The notes below the pieces were generated by a model. It had not been told where the DNA came from, did no database searches, and worked only from the letters and a program-made list of their open reading frames with translations. DNA of 64,000 nucleotides, from the NCBI RefSeq assembly GCF_045062745.1, contig NZ_JBJGED010000001.1:310001-374000 (forward strand), read 5' to 3'. The position numbers were made by a program, and so were the translations under genes. Position 1 is the stretch's first letter, and each line of letters starts with the position of its first letter. The stretch is from Paenibacillus_AA sp045062745 (lineage in GTDB: Bacteria > Bacillota > Bacilli > Paenibacillales > NBRC-103111). Of the stretch, positions 54,964 through 64,000 are shown piece by piece.

Positions 54964-56109
54964 TCAGTCAAACGAATACCGGAGCTGCTGCTTCGCCGCA
55001 TACCGCTCCAGCGCGAGCCGGATCAAGTCGTCCAACAGCTCGCGGTACGGCTTGCCCGTCTCCTTCCAGAGCAGCGGATACATGCTGAACGGCGTGAAGC
55101 CCGGCATCGTATTGATCTCATTAATCAGAATGGCCTGATCCGCCTTGCGAAGGAAGAAGTCCACTCGGGACAAGCCGGAGCCGTCGATCGCCTGGAACGC
55201 CCGGATCGCCATCGAGCGAATCTGCTCGCTCAGCTCCTCGGGCAGCTCCGCCGGGATCATCATCGCCGACTTGCCGTCGAGGTACTTGGCCTTGTAGTCA
55301 TAAAATTCATTGGACGAGACGATCTCGCCGGCCACCGATGCGATCGGGTCGTCGTTGCCCAACACCGCCACCTCGATCTCGCGGGCTTCCACGAACTCCT
55401 CGACGATCGCCTTGCGGTCATATTGGAATGCCTCCGCCAACGCCGCGATGAGCTCGTCCCGGTTTCTCGCTTTGGAGATGCCTACGCTGGAGCCGAGGTT
55501 GGCCGGCTTGACGAAACACGGATACCCGATCGCAATCTCGATCTCCATGAGGAAGAACGCCTGATCCTTTTCCCACTGGGCTCGAGTAAAGCTGCGGTAC
55601 ACGCACTGAGGCAGCCCTTCCTGCGCGAACATCCGCTTCATCATCGCTTTGTCCATCCCCACGGCCGAAGCGAGCACGCCCGCTCCCACGTAAGGGACGT
55701 TTGCCATCTCTAGCATGCCCTGGATCGTGCCGTCCTCGCCGAACGTGCCGTGCAGGAGCGGGAAGATCACATCCAGCTGTCCGCCGGTCGCTTCTCCCGC
55801 ACTCGCCGCGAGCACGCCGGAGTTGAAAATCGACTGTACCCCCGTTCCCGCTCCAGCCGCCGTCTCCGCCACGGCTCCCGCAATCGCAGGTACGCCGTCC
55901 GGCTCGAACTGCAGCAATTCCTTGCGCTCCACCGCTCCGGTCAGCCGGGGTCCGGCTCTCCATTCGCCTTGCTTCGTAATATAGAAGGGATGAATTTCGT
56001 ATTTCGTATGATCGAATGCCTGCACGACCGCCATAGCGGTCTGTAAGCTCACCTCGTGTTCGCCGGACTTTCCTCCGTAGATCAGACCGACGCGAATTCG
56101 TTTGCTCAT
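54964..56109 (-). CDS. ddl: D-alanine--D-alanine ligase
   Basis: 381 residues from the ATG at 56109, directly after GGAGGT; a longer frame upstream is not supported. ATP-grasp and Ddl signatures are present: VGLIYGGKSGEHEVSL, HGTFGEDGTIQGMLE, PCFVKPANLGSSVGI and INEINTMPGFTPFSMYP. It joins two D-Ala for peptidoglycan precursors in the cytoplasm. Confidence 0.96.
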   Translation of the reverse strand: MSKRIRVGLIYGGKSGEHEVSLQTAMAVVQAFDHTKYEIHPFYITKQGEWRAGPRLTGAVERKELLQFEPDGVPAIAGAVAETAAGAGTGVQSIFNSGVLAASAGEATGGQLDVIFPLLHGTFGEDGTIQGMLEMANVPYVGAGVLASAVGMDKAMMKRMFAQEGLPQCVYRSFTRAQWEKDQAFFLMEIEIAIGYPCFVKPANLGSSVGISKARNRDELIAALAEAFQYDRKAIVEEFVEAREIEVAVLGNDDPIASVAGEIVSSNEFYDYKAKYLDGKSAMMIPAELPEELSEQIRSMAIRAFQAIDGSGLSRVDFFLRKADQAILINEINTMPGFTPFSMYPLLWKETGKPYRELLDDLIRLALERYAAKQQLRYSFD

Positions 56110-56161
56110 AGTTACCTCCGCCCATGAATATTGTTCCAGCCGCTGCCTTGCCCCAAGAAGA

Positions 56162-57196
56162 CTAGAACGAATCGAGAATGTGGCAGAAACGGTATCTCGT
56201 ATTCGGAGTCCAAGCATAAGAATCCTTGTAATCCCAATAACGGTGCTTGCTGTTCACGGTATGCGCATTGACGAGCGGCATTCCGGCCGCATCGATCGCC
56301 GTTACGATCGTATTGTGCTGGAACCTGCCGTTGCCGTCCCAGTCGTAGCAGATGACGTCGCCGATCGTTAGCGCGGACGCCTGATCCTTGATTTCGGCTC
56401 TCAGCCCCGTTCGGCTAGTCGTCAAATGCGAACATAGACTATGAGCCACCGCCCAGCTGAAGCTCCACAGCTCGCGGTCCTTCGCCGCGCCTTGGTACCA
56501 CCAGCCCGTTTCCCTCCTACCAGTATAGTTCATCGGCGCTCCCCCTGCAAAGAGGCACTGGGAGACGAAGTTCGTGCAATCCACTTCGAATGCGAGATAT
56601 TTCGGATTGGCGCCGTTCCACCAAGTGTTGGCATACTCCTGAACTTTGAGCCGATTATAAGGGGTGGCCCGGAACGAGACGTCCAAGCCTTTGGCCGTAA
56701 TGAGCTGCGGGTTGAGAAAAGGCTGAGATCGCCGCATCGCTTCATAGCGCAGCTGCTCCTCTTCCTGGGCGCGCACGAGCGCTTCCGACGGCGGAGAACC
56801 GGGGGACATCCGTTCCGGCACACCTGCGTCTACTTGAGTGATGAGCCACCGATGGCCGAGCTTGGAGACGATGAGACGCTCGTGCTCCCGGCGCTGCTCG
56901 GTATGCTTCATTCCCCGCAGCTCATACTCCAGCGTGCGGCGCAGCTCGACGTTGACCTCGACTTGGGCGTCCTTCTCTTTTTCATCCACGGTCCGGAGCA
57001 CCAGCCCCGTTTCGTTGCGGGTGGGCCGGACTTGCCGCTCGCGATGGCCCATCCTCAGTCGTTTCAAGCGCAGCTCTTGCTTGTGCAAGTAGCGGTCGTC
57101 CCGGACAGTGGACACGATCGCGTCTACATCATACCCGACCTCGAGCTGGTTGCGGTTGTGAATGTACTCGTAGATCGTTTTTTTCCAAGTATCCAT
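56162..57196 (-). CDS. Amidase-domain (Amidase_6) protein
   Basis: 344 residues. Residues about 190-340 match the putative amidase domain found in Firmicutes: DCTNFVSQCLFAGG holds the candidate Cys and GNGRFQHNTIVTAID the candidate His. The N-terminal 150 residues are a charged, helical-to-strand region (LRTVDEKEKDAQVEV) without a signal peptide. It precedes ddl by about 50 nt on the same strand, but cell-wall action is only inferred. Confidence 0.82.
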   Translation of the reverse strand: MDTWKKTIYEYIHNRNQLEVGYDVDAIVSTVRDDRYLHKQELRLKRLRMGHRERQVRPTRNETGLVLRTVDEKEKDAQVEVNVELRRTLEYELRGMKHTEQRREHERLIVSKLGHRWLITQVDAGVPERMSPGSPPSEALVRAQEEEQLRYEAMRRSQPFLNPQLITAKGLDVSFRATPYNRLKVQEYANTWWNGANPKYLAFEVDCTNFVSQCLFAGGAPMNYTGRRETGWWYQGAAKDRELWSFSWAVAHSLCSHLTTSRTGLRAEIKDQASALTIGDVICYDWDGNGRFQHNTIVTAIDAAGMPLVNAHTVNSKHRYWDYKDSYAWTPNTRYRFCHILDSF

Positions 57197-57385
57197 CTAA
57201 GGGACCCCCTACCCGGTATAACAGACATTATTTCATCTATATGTGCCGCATCGGGCAAAGATGATTTCCCGATTACTTTCCATCCCCCGCGGGCATATTA
57301 GTGACGATTGTCCGCAGGCTGCAGACGGACGGGCGCCGAAGTGCGATTAGCTTGCAAATCCAGGCGCGGCAACGGTAAAAAAAAC

Positions 57386-57414
57386 TTTACGCCATTCTTA
57401 GAAGAAGGTATACT
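57386..57414 (+). promoter_or_regulatory. Sigma-A promoter of aconitase
   Basis: TTTACG and TATACT are separated by 17 nt, 80 nt before the acnA start codon. Confidence 0.55.
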
Positions 57415-57493
57415 AAAGACATGGAATTATGAAATCACGTTTCATCTAGTGAAACTGATTCTGTTCTAGATATACCGAAGGAGGCACACGCAC

Positions 57494-60208
57494 ATGTCTA
57501 ACAAAGACCATTTCTCCGTACGGTCTCAGCTGACGGTTGGCGGCAAGACGTTCAACTACTACAGCCTGAAATCGCTGGAGAGCCGATTCAGCGGCATTAG
57601 CAAGCTGCCATTCTCCATTAAAGTGCTGCTCGAAGCAGCCGTTCGCCAATTCGACGGACGCGCCATCACGAACGAACACGTGAAGCAAATCGCCGGCTGG
57701 GCGGAAGGCCGCGACGAGAACAAGGAAATTCCGTTCATTCCGGCCCGTATCGTCCTGCAGGACTTCACCGGCGTACCGGTCGTCGTCGACCTCGCCGCTA
57801 TGCGCGATACGATGAAGCGCGCCGGCGGGGACCCGAAGCGGATCAATCCGCTCGTACCTGTCGATCTCGTCATCGACCACTCCGTCATGGTCGACGCTTT
57901 CGGTTCCCCGCAAGCGCTCGAGTACAACATGAAGGTCGAATTCGAACGGAACGAAGAGCGTTACCGCTTCCTTCGTTGGGCACAAACCGCGTTCGACAAC
58001 TTCCGTGCCGTTCCTCCGGCTACCGGGATCGTGCACCAGGTGAACCTGGAGTACCTGGCTTCCGTAGCCGCTACGAAGACGGTTGACGGCGAAACGACCG
58101 TTTATCCGGACTCGCTCGTCGGGACCGACTCTCACACCACTATGATCAACGGTCTTGGCGTAGTAGGCTGGGGCGTCGGCGGGATCGAAGCCGAAGCCGG
58201 CATGCTCGGACAGCCGCTCTACTTCGTTACCCCTGAGGTTATCGGCTTCAAGCTGACCGGCAGCCTGGCCGAAGGCGCTACGGCGACCGACCTGGCGCTG
58301 ACGGTTACCCAGATTCTGCGGAAGAAGGGCGTTGTCGGCAAGTTCGTAGAGTTCTTCGGCCCCGGCCTGAGCAACATCAGCTTGGCGGACCGCGCTACTG
58401 TGGCGAACATGGCGCCTGAGTACGGCGCTACGATCGGGTTCTTCCCGGTCGACAGCGAAGCCCTGAACTACCTGAGAGGCACCGGCCGTCAGGAAGAGCA
58501 AGTGCAGCTCGTGGAAGCTTACTACAAAGAGCAAGGCATGTTCCGCACCGACGAGACGCCGGACCCGGTGTTCAGCGATGTGATCGAGCTTGACTTGTCC
58601 ACGATCGTGCCTAGCTTGGCCGGTCCTAAGCGTCCTCAAGACCGCGTAGAGCTGACCAATATGAAGGAATCGTTCAACGCCATCATCCGGACCCCGATCG
58701 AGAAGGGCGGCTATGGCCTGTCCGATGAGAAGATAGAGCAAGCCGTCCCGGTCTCCCATCCGAACGGCAAGGAATCGACGCTCCGTACGGGTGCGGTCGT
58801 CATCGCGGCGATCACGAGCTGTACGAATACGTCCAACCCTAGCGTTATGCTGGGCGCCGGTCTCGTGGCGAAGAAAGCCGTCGAGCGCGGCCTCACCGTC
58901 CCTGGCTATGTGAAGACCAGCTTGACTCCGGGCTCCCTTGTGGTGCAAGAATACCTGGAGAAGGCCGGCCTGATCTCGCCGCTCGAAGCGCTGGGCTTCC
59001 ACATCGCGGGTTACGGCTGCGCGACTTGTATCGGGAACAGCGGTCCGCTGCCGGACGAAGTGAGCAAGGCGATCGCCGACAACGATATGACGGTAGCGGC
59101 TGTGCTGTCCGGGAACCGGAACTTCGAAGGCCGCGTCCATGCGCAAGTGAAAGCCAACTACCTGGCTTCGCCTCCGCTCGTCGTCGCCTACGCCCTGGCC
59201 GGCAACGTCAACATCGACTTGGCTAATGAGCCGATCGGGTATGACAAGAACAACCAGCCGGTGTACCTGAAGGACATCTGGCCGACGAACGACGAGATCA
59301 AGGCTGCGGTTGGTTCGGCTCTGAGCCCGGACATGTTCCGCGCCAAGTACGAGCACGTGTTCACGCAAAACGAGCGTTGGAACCAAATCCCGGTACCGAA
59401 GGGCGAGCTGTACGAGTGGGACGAGAACTCCACGTATATCGCGGAGCCTCCGTTCTTCAAAGGCTTGAGCCAAGAGTTGGACGATATCTCCGAAGTTCAC
59501 GGCGCGAAGGCGATGGCTCTCCTCGGCGACTCGGTCACAACCGACCATATCTCGCCGGCGGGCAACATCAAGACCGACAGCCCGGCAGGCCGGTACCTGC
59601 TCGAGCATGGCGTGAAGAAGGAAGACTTCAACTCCTACGGCTCCCGTCGGGGTCATCATGAAGTGATGATGCGCGGTACGTTCGCGAACATCCGGATCCG
59701 GAACCAAGTGGCTCCCGGCACCGAGGGCGGCGTAACGACGTACTTGCCGACCGGCGAAGTGATGTCGATCTACGACGCATCGATGAAGTACCAATCGGCC
59801 GATACCCCGCTCGTCGTGATTGCCGGCAAAGAATACGGAACCGGCAGCTCCCGCGACTGGGCGGCGAAAGGTACGTTCCTGCTCGGCGTGAAGGCGGTCA
59901 TCGCCGAGAGCTTCGAGCGGATTCACCGCAGCAACCTCGTCGGCATGGGCGTTCTGCCGCTGCAGTTCCCGGAAGGGCTCGGCTGGAAGACGCTCGGGAT
60001 CACCGGCACGGAGACGTTCGACATCAGTGGTCTCGACAACGGCGTTCAACCGGGTCAGACGGTCCGCGTTCAAGCGACGCGCGAAGACGGCACGACCTTC
60101 GAGTTCGACGCGATCGTGCGTCTGGACAGCATGGTCGACGTCGACTACTTCCGCAACGGCGGCATCCTGCAAACGGTACTGCGCCAAATCATCGCGGAAA
60201 GCAAATAA
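57494..60208 (+). CDS. acnA: Aconitate hydratase (AcnA type)
   Basis: 904 residues from an ATG after GAAGGAGG. The three [4Fe-4S] cysteines are in SCTNTSNPSVML (about 441) and CATCIGNSGPL (about 506 and 509). The C-terminal swivel has GKEYGTGSSRDWAAKGT. It interconverts citrate and isocitrate in the TCA cycle, and members of this family can act as iron-responsive RNA-binding proteins. Also named citB in Bacillus. Confidence 0.97.
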   Translation: MSNKDHFSVRSQLTVGGKTFNYYSLKSLESRFSGISKLPFSIKVLLEAAVRQFDGRAITNEHVKQIAGWAEGRDENKEIPFIPARIVLQDFTGVPVVVDLAAMRDTMKRAGGDPKRINPLVPVDLVIDHSVMVDAFGSPQALEYNMKVEFERNEERYRFLRWAQTAFDNFRAVPPATGIVHQVNLEYLASVAATKTVDGETTVYPDSLVGTDSHTTMINGLGVVGWGVGGIEAEAGMLGQPLYFVTPEVIGFKLTGSLAEGATATDLALTVTQILRKKGVVGKFVEFFGPGLSNISLADRATVANMAPEYGATIGFFPVDSEALNYLRGTGRQEEQVQLVEAYYKEQGMFRTDETPDPVFSDVIELDLSTIVPSLAGPKRPQDRVELTNMKESFNAIIRTPIEKGGYGLSDEKIEQAVPVSHPNGKESTLRTGAVVIAAITSCTNTSNPSVMLGAGLVAKKAVERGLTVPGYVKTSLTPGSLVVQEYLEKAGLISPLEALGFHIAGYGCATCIGNSGPLPDEVSKAIADNDMTVAAVLSGNRNFEGRVHAQVKANYLASPPLVVAYALAGNVNIDLANEPIGYDKNNQPVYLKDIWPTNDEIKAAVGSALSPDMFRAKYEHVFTQNERWNQIPVPKGELYEWDENSTYIAEPPFFKGLSQELDDISEVHGAKAMALLGDSVTTDHISPAGNIKTDSPAGRYLLEHGVKKEDFNSYGSRRGHHEVMMRGTFANIRIRNQVAPGTEGGVTTYLPTGEVMSIYDASMKYQSADTPLVVIAGKEYGTGSSRDWAAKGTFLLGVKAVIAESFERIHRSNLVGMGVLPLQFPEGLGWKTLGITGTETFDISGLDNGVQPGQTVRVQATREDGTTFEFDAIVRLDSMVDVDYFRNGGILQTVLRQIIAESK

Positions 60209-60215
60209 TAAAAAA

Positions 60216-60254
60216 CAGGAGCGAGCACGTTTCAACGTGGCTCGCTCCTTTTTT
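60216..60254. terminator. Bidirectional terminator between acnA and the Uma2 gene
   Basis: AGGAGCGAGC and GCTCGCTCCT pair with an inner ACGT/ACGT extension and are followed by TTTTTT. Confidence 0.9.
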
Positions 60255-60268
60255 GGTTAAGGCTGGCT

Positions 60269-60859
60269 TTACTCGTCCGATTGCTTGAATCTCGCCAGTT
60301 CGCCGAACAGCTCGTCCAGCTTCACGGCCATACAGGGGAATCGGTCGGATAACAGCAAGCCCTGATCGTCGTATGTGGCCGCCAGCGTGTATTCGGTGCG
60401 TCCTTCTGTAAGAAGGAACTGATCTACCGTCTGATGCACCGGATCGACGATCCAATATTCCGGGATACCGTATCTCGCGTACAGCTCCTTCTTCTTCACC
60501 TTGTCGCGTGATCCGGTGCTAGGCGACAAGATTTCGACGAGCAGGTCCGGTGCGCCCATAATTTTTTCGTTCCGGATGATGTTCATATTGTCATTCGTAA
60601 TGTAGATCAGATCCGGCTGCACGATATTGTCCTCACTTAGGTGCACGTCCATAGGAGCGATTAAAATGACACCGTTGGCACTGCAAGACAATTTGAGAAA
60701 AGAATACAGTTGCCCCACGATAGCCTGGTGCGTGATCTTGGGAGAGGACGGGAAATCGTCACGTACTCCATCAATGATCTCATAACGCTCGGGGACATCA
60801 TAAAAGCCTTGTTGTTCCTTGACTGCCGGTACCGGTTGATTAGGTTTGCGTTCCGCCAT
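60269..60859 (-). CDS. Uma2-family (DUF820) endonuclease-fold protein
   Basis: 196 residues from the ATG at 60859, 8 nt after GGAGG. The restriction-endonuclease-like core is visible: RYEIIDGVR, HQAIVGQL, VQPDLIYI, PDLLVEILSPST and KKKELYARYGIPEYWIVDP. Family members are widespread; their biological role is poorly known. Confidence 0.88.
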   Translation of the reverse strand: MAERKPNQPVPAVKEQQGFYDVPERYEIIDGVRDDFPSSPKITHQAIVGQLYSFLKLSCSANGVILIAPMDVHLSEDNIVQPDLIYITNDNMNIIRNEKIMGAPDLLVEILSPSTGSRDKVKKKELYARYGIPEYWIVDPVHQTVDQFLLTEGRTEYTLAATYDDQGLLLSDRFPCMAVKLDELFGELARFKQSDE

Positions 60860-60975
60860 CGCTTCAACCTCCATCGTCGTGTCCTAGCTTTCCTTAAGTA
60901 TAGCACAGGCACACGGACATGGATGTTTCAGCGGCACTCAAATTGGGGAATTCTACTTATAGGAGGCGATCCGCC

Positions 60976-61398
60976 ATGTACAATAAAATTCTCGTGCCTA
61001 CCGACGGCTCCCCGCATGCCGATCGAGCCCTCATTCACGCACGGAAGTTAGCAAAGCGGATGGGCACGGACACTCTTCTGACAATCCTGCATGTGAAAAC
61101 CCTTATCCCGATTATCGAGCCGCTCTCCGGGGTGGAAGTATTCAGGCTGCAGGAGGATGAAGCCCAGCAGATCATCCAGCCTGCGGCCAATGCGCTGCGG
61201 GAGGACGGCATTCGCCACGATTGGCTGAGCATTCCGGGCGATCCGGCGCAGACGATCTGCTCCGTCGCGCGGGAGAGCGGCTATGAGCTCATCGTTATGG
61301 GCAGCCGGGGCCTGGGCCGCTTCTCCGAAGTGATCCTGGGGAGCGTCAGCCACAAGGTCATCCAGCATGCTCCTTGTCCGGTGCTGATTGTGAAGTAG
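60976..61398 (+). CDS. Universal stress protein (UspA family)
   Basis: 140 residues from the ATG at 60976 after TAGGAGGCG; an upstream start has no ribosome site. It has MYNKILVPTDGSPHADRAL at the N-terminus and the ATP-binding GSRGLGRFSEVILGSVSHKV segment near the end. Probably cytosolic; partner unknown. Confidence 0.92.
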   Translation: MYNKILVPTDGSPHADRALIHARKLAKRMGTDTLLTILHVKTLIPIIEPLSGVEVFRLQEDEAQQIIQPAANALREDGIRHDWLSIPGDPAQTICSVARESGYELIVMGSRGLGRFSEVILGSVSHKVIQHAPCPVLIVK

Positions 61399-61410
61399 GT
61401 CGCGGACTAA

Positions 61411-61457
61411 TACAATAACCCGGCTCATTCCTAGTTGGTAGGAGGAGTCGGGTTATT
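61411..61457. terminator. Bidirectional terminator between usp and the dioxygenase gene
   Basis: AATAACCCG and CGGGTTATT pair with a partly paired inner region between the convergent genes. Confidence 0.7.
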
Positions 61458-61507
61458 TGATAAGATGATCATGTGAATGAAGGCCGATTGCATTGTTGTC
61501 TTCCAAC

Positions 61508-62332
61508 TCACTTATGATGCCCCCGCGGCTTCTTCCCGCTCCACCGTTCGTCCACCGGCTCGCTCGCCGCCTGATATCTCGCGTCCACGCTAAGCCGGTA
61601 TTGGTTCGTCGTGTTCTCGAGCGAGCAGTGCAGCAGGAACATCCCGAAGATCAGCGCGTCCCCCGCCTGGAACGACGTCGTAGCCCACTGTCCGCCGAAC
61701 TTCTCGGTAATAAGCAGCGGGTCGTTCGTATAATGGCCGATTCCATCCCGGTCCGAGTCCTTGCTCCCATAGGAACGCTTCAACTCCTCAAAGCGATGCG
61801 AGCCCAGGCACAGCGCCAAACCTCCCATCTCGTAGGATACGTCCCCGAGCGGCGACCAGACTGTGTACAGATTGTGCGTCCCCCGGCCCATATAGACGAT
61901 GTCGTAATGCGCCCCCGTGAAGTCCCCCTTGCCAACCGCGCGAAGCCACTTGTAGTGATAAGTCAGGGAAGGCTCCCCGAACAGCCGGTCGAAAAACCCC
62001 AGCACCCGCTCCCCGTTCAGCACGTCCAAGAGCGCCGGCAAATCTTCATTCGTCCCGCCCATAAAAATGCTCCGGCTGCCGTCCGCCATCACGCCTTCCT
62101 CCAGCAATGTATCCCGATCCAGCTTGCCCATGCGGTCCATCTTCTCCAGAATGCTGCGGCGCGCCTGCAGCACCTGCATCCGGTCATGAAACCCGCGTAT
62201 GAGCAAATAGCCGTCTTCCTCCATCCGCTCGCGCAAGGCCTGGACATCGTGCAACAGATCGTTCGAATCTCTCAGCTCCGTCAGATGCGGGCCGCCCATC
62301 TCGAGCTCCCGGCTTCCCACCTTCATCAGCAT
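61508..62332 (-). CDS. Phytanoyl-CoA dioxygenase family protein
   Basis: 274 residues. The Fe(II)/2-oxoglutarate site is visible: H-Y-D in GAHYDIVYMG and the distal His in LLHCSLENTT, with GALRL-type context replaced by GLALCLGSHRFEE. A GGGGGAG lies 10 nt before the start. It is divergent from an AraC-type regulator that may control it. The substrate is unknown. Confidence 0.85.
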   Translation of the reverse strand: MLMKVGSRELEMGGPHLTELRDSNDLLHDVQALRERMEEDGYLLIRGFHDRMQVLQARRSILEKMDRMGKLDRDTLLEEGVMADGSRSIFMGGTNEDLPALLDVLNGERVLGFFDRLFGEPSLTYHYKWLRAVGKGDFTGAHYDIVYMGRGTHNLYTVWSPLGDVSYEMGGLALCLGSHRFEELKRSYGSKDSDRDGIGHYTNDPLLITEKFGGQWATTSFQAGDALIFGMFLLHCSLENTTNQYRLSVDARYQAASEPVDERWSGKKPRGHHK

Positions 62333-62476
62333 TTGTAATCCACTCCCCCACCAAGTTTATTCTACATGCTTCAGTGTAAAAGAAGCGCCGGCGGCCTTCC
62401 ATGGACGGACGTTCCGCTTCCATGTAGAATCATACGACAATACACCAATATTAGGCCGATCTCGCCGGAATAGATG

Positions 62477-62482
62477 TATAAT
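62477..62482 (+). promoter_or_regulatory. Candidate -10 box of the AraC-type gene
   Basis: A perfect TATAAT lies about 50 nt before the start codon at 62533. No convincing -35 was found at the normal spacing. Confidence 0.4.
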
Positions 62483-62532
62483 AGAACTACGGCCATAGCA
62501 AGTCGACGAACTTTGCGGAAAGGACGTTATGG

Positions 62533-63345
62533 ATGACTTACGTGAATATTCCGTACAGACTGGGCGAGAGATCGGCGGCTCCCTTGTGCAGGTTCAACAC
62601 CATCTGGAAGGTGGAGGCGAACCATACTTACCACTCGAAACAATCAAAAGGCTTCCATTGCCCCGGGCTGTTCCTGACGTATGAAGGTGAGGGACGCTTC
62701 ACCCAAGTCCAGTCCGGCGAGTCCTACAGGCTTACCCCCGGGACCTACTTCCTTGTACAAGAAAAGACCCCCTGCACATATACGTGCCAGGAGGACGATT
62801 GGAAGTTCTATTATGTGGATTTCAGCTCGCTCGATATGGTGCATTCGCTCCGGCTTCCAATCTGCGAGGTCATCGAGACCGGCGAGCTGGAGGAAGCCGT
62901 CCTCCGGTGCGAGCAGTTGATCGACAATCTGATCGTTCAGCCGACCGGCTGCGCCTACACGGCCAATATCCTGCTCCAGGAGCTGCTGCTCCTCTTCGCT
63001 CGTGAGCGGCCTACTCCCGAGCCGTTCCGCCGCCGCTCCGAGATCGACAAGGCGCTCTATGCGATGCACCGCAATATCGGCGCACCGCTGGACTTGGGGG
63101 AGCTGGTGCGGAATAGCGGAATGTCGCGTACGACGTTCTTCACGCATTTCCGGGCGATGACCGGACTCTCCCCGAACGCCTACATGCTCCAGCTCAAGCT
63201 GGAATCGGCCAAAGCGTCGCTCGACACGACCAGCCTGTCGGTGAAGGAAATCGCCGCGGCGCTGCACTTCTACGATGAATTCCACTTCTCGAAGCTGTTC
63301 AAAAGCCGGTACGGGATGTCCCCTAGTGCCTATCGCCGGAGGTAG
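62533..63345 (+). CDS. AraC-family transcriptional regulator
   Basis: 270 residues. An N-terminal cupin-like sensor domain (about 20-150) is followed by a C-terminal double helix-turn-helix (LDLGELVRNSGMSRTTFFTH; VKEIAAALHFYDEFHFSKLF). It has no membrane segment, so it is a soluble effector-binding regulator. It is divergent from the dioxygenase gene and ends adjacent to the convergent IclR gene with no gap. Confidence 0.9.
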   Translation: MTYVNIPYRLGERSAAPLCRFNTIWKVEANHTYHSKQSKGFHCPGLFLTYEGEGRFTQVQSGESYRLTPGTYFLVQEKTPCTYTCQEDDWKFYYVDFSSLDMVHSLRLPICEVIETGELEEAVLRCEQLIDNLIVQPTGCAYTANILLQELLLLFARERPTPEPFRRRSEIDKALYAMHRNIGAPLDLGELVRNSGMSRTTFFTHFRAMTGLSPNAYMLQLKLESAKASLDTTSLSVKEIAAALHFYDEFHFSKLFKSRYGMSPSAYRRR

Positions 63346-64000
63346 CTACCGGACCATCTTGCCCATACGCGCCGCATATTCCATGATGATCGCGGCGTGC
63401 TCCCGCATGCGCTCGAGCGTGAACCGGTTCGACGGCCCCGACACGGCGAGCGCCGCCACGAGCTTGCGCGAGCGGCTGAAGATCGGCGCCGACACCGCCG
63501 CCGCACCCGGCTCGCGCTCCTCGACGCTCGTCGCGTAGCCGAGCCGGCGAATCTCGCCGAGCTGCCGCACGAAGACGTCGCGCTCGCCGGCATCGGCCCA
63601 GCTCAGCTCCGCGAGCAGCGCCTCTTGGTCCGCCGGCTCGGCGAAGGCGATCAGCACCTTGCTCGACGCGCCGACGCTGAGCGGCAGCCGGGCGCCGATC
63701 GGTGCGACGCGGCGGATCGCCTGGTTGCTCTGCACCGCCTGAATGCGGATCCGCTCGATCCCGTCGCGCACGTACAGGCTGACCGTTTCGCCCTCCTGGT
63801 CGCGCAGCCGCTCCATCTCGGGCAGGAGGATCGTCGCCGGGTCGTCCCCGGATTCCATATTCGCGGCCAGCTCCCAGATGCGGAAGCCGAGCCGGTATTT
63901 GTCCGTGTCTTCATTGCGAATGACGAACCCGCGGCCTTCCAGGGACGCGAGCAGCCGGTGTACCGTGCTCTTATGCAGCTCGACCTTGGCCGCAATTTCC
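63346..64000 (-). CDS. IclR-family transcriptional regulator, N-terminus beyond the window
   Basis: 218 residues are visible and the frame stays open to base 64000. The end of the helix-turn-helix is seen (EIAAKVELHKSTVHRLLASL), followed by the IclR effector-binding domain (VGASSKVLIAFAEP, AVSAPIFSRSRKLVAALAVSG). Its stop codon lies immediately next to the stop of the convergent AraC-type gene. Confidence 0.9.
   Translation of the reverse strand, partial: EIAAKVELHKSTVHRLLASLEGRGFVIRNEDTDKYRLGFRIWELAANMESGDDPATILLPEMERLRDQEGETVSLYVRDGIERIRIQAVQSNQAIRRVAPIGARLPLSVGASSKVLIAFAEPADQEALLAELSWADAGERDVFVRQLGEIRRLGYATSVEEREPGAAAVSAPIFSRSRKLVAALAVSGPSNRFTLERMREHAAIIMEYAARMGKMVR

Noticed and set aside
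57446..60235. Open frame of 929 codons antisense to aconitase
   Set aside because: It is the mirror of a high-GC gene with few TTA, CTA and TCA codons. The product is Arg/His/Val-rich low complexity without family features, while the plus strand is unmistakably aconitase.

Overview
The window looks like chromosome of a Gram-positive, endospore-forming Firmicute of the Paenibacillaceae (Paenibacillus/Cohnella type). The support is a YheC/YheD spore-coat ATP-grasp protein, SLH anchoring domains, FIMAH-tailed secreted proteins, LplA/LplB/LplC-type sugar ABC modules without a local ATPase, membrane-bound AraC-family sensors, a T-box in front of serS, and CcpA-type cre sites. The exact species cannot be read from the sequence. 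No rRNA, tRNA, CRISPR array, transposase or phage gene was found.

1-17.3 kb (almost all minus strand) is a carbohydrate-scavenging locus. In transcription order it holds two sugar permeases, a solute-binding lipoprotein, an AraC-type membrane sensor, a cytoplasmic GntR regulator fused to a solute-binding-protein domain, and three large secreted proteins: a sialidase-superfamily protein, a beta-propeller/CBM/FIMAH protein, and a GH123/DUF4091-like protein cut by the left edge. Each of the three secreted-protein genes has a match or near-match to the CcpA cre consensus upstream. The layout suggests import plus extracellular breakdown of a complex, possibly host- or plant-derived, glycan under catabolite control.

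17.4-23 kb is a mixed block: a small receiver-like protein, an Asp/Glu-type racemase, a YheC/D protein, a small lipoprotein, a GNAT acetyltransferase and a serine hydrolase that both appear frameshifted, and a methyltransferase. 23-31 kb encodes two giant surface/secreted proteins: an FG-GAP/Calx-beta/SLH protein and a YhcR-like nuclease/5'-nucleotidase. 31-37 kb is a second sugar ABC importer (binding protein plus two permeases) divergent from its own AraC-type sensor.

37-46.4 kb carries a MocR regulator divergent from a class D beta-lactamase, a 56-codon small ORF, a GNAT, a permuted NlpC/P60-like protein, a DUF3900 protein with a long low-complexity insert, and a heterodimeric ABC exporter. 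46.4-64 kb is mostly housekeeping: inositol monophosphatase, TauE/SafE permease, fabI, uvsE, T-box-controlled serS, ddl, an amidase-domain protein, aconitase, a Uma2 nuclease-fold protein, a universal stress protein, a phytanoyl-CoA dioxygenase-like protein divergent from an AraC regulator, and an IclR regulator cut by the right edge.

Non-coding structure of note: degenerate 51-bp-period repeats in two intergenic regions (26.7-26.9 kb and 46.9-47.2 kb); a hairpin-forming repeat present twice, once inside the serS leader between the T-box terminator and the start codon; and many intrinsic terminators.
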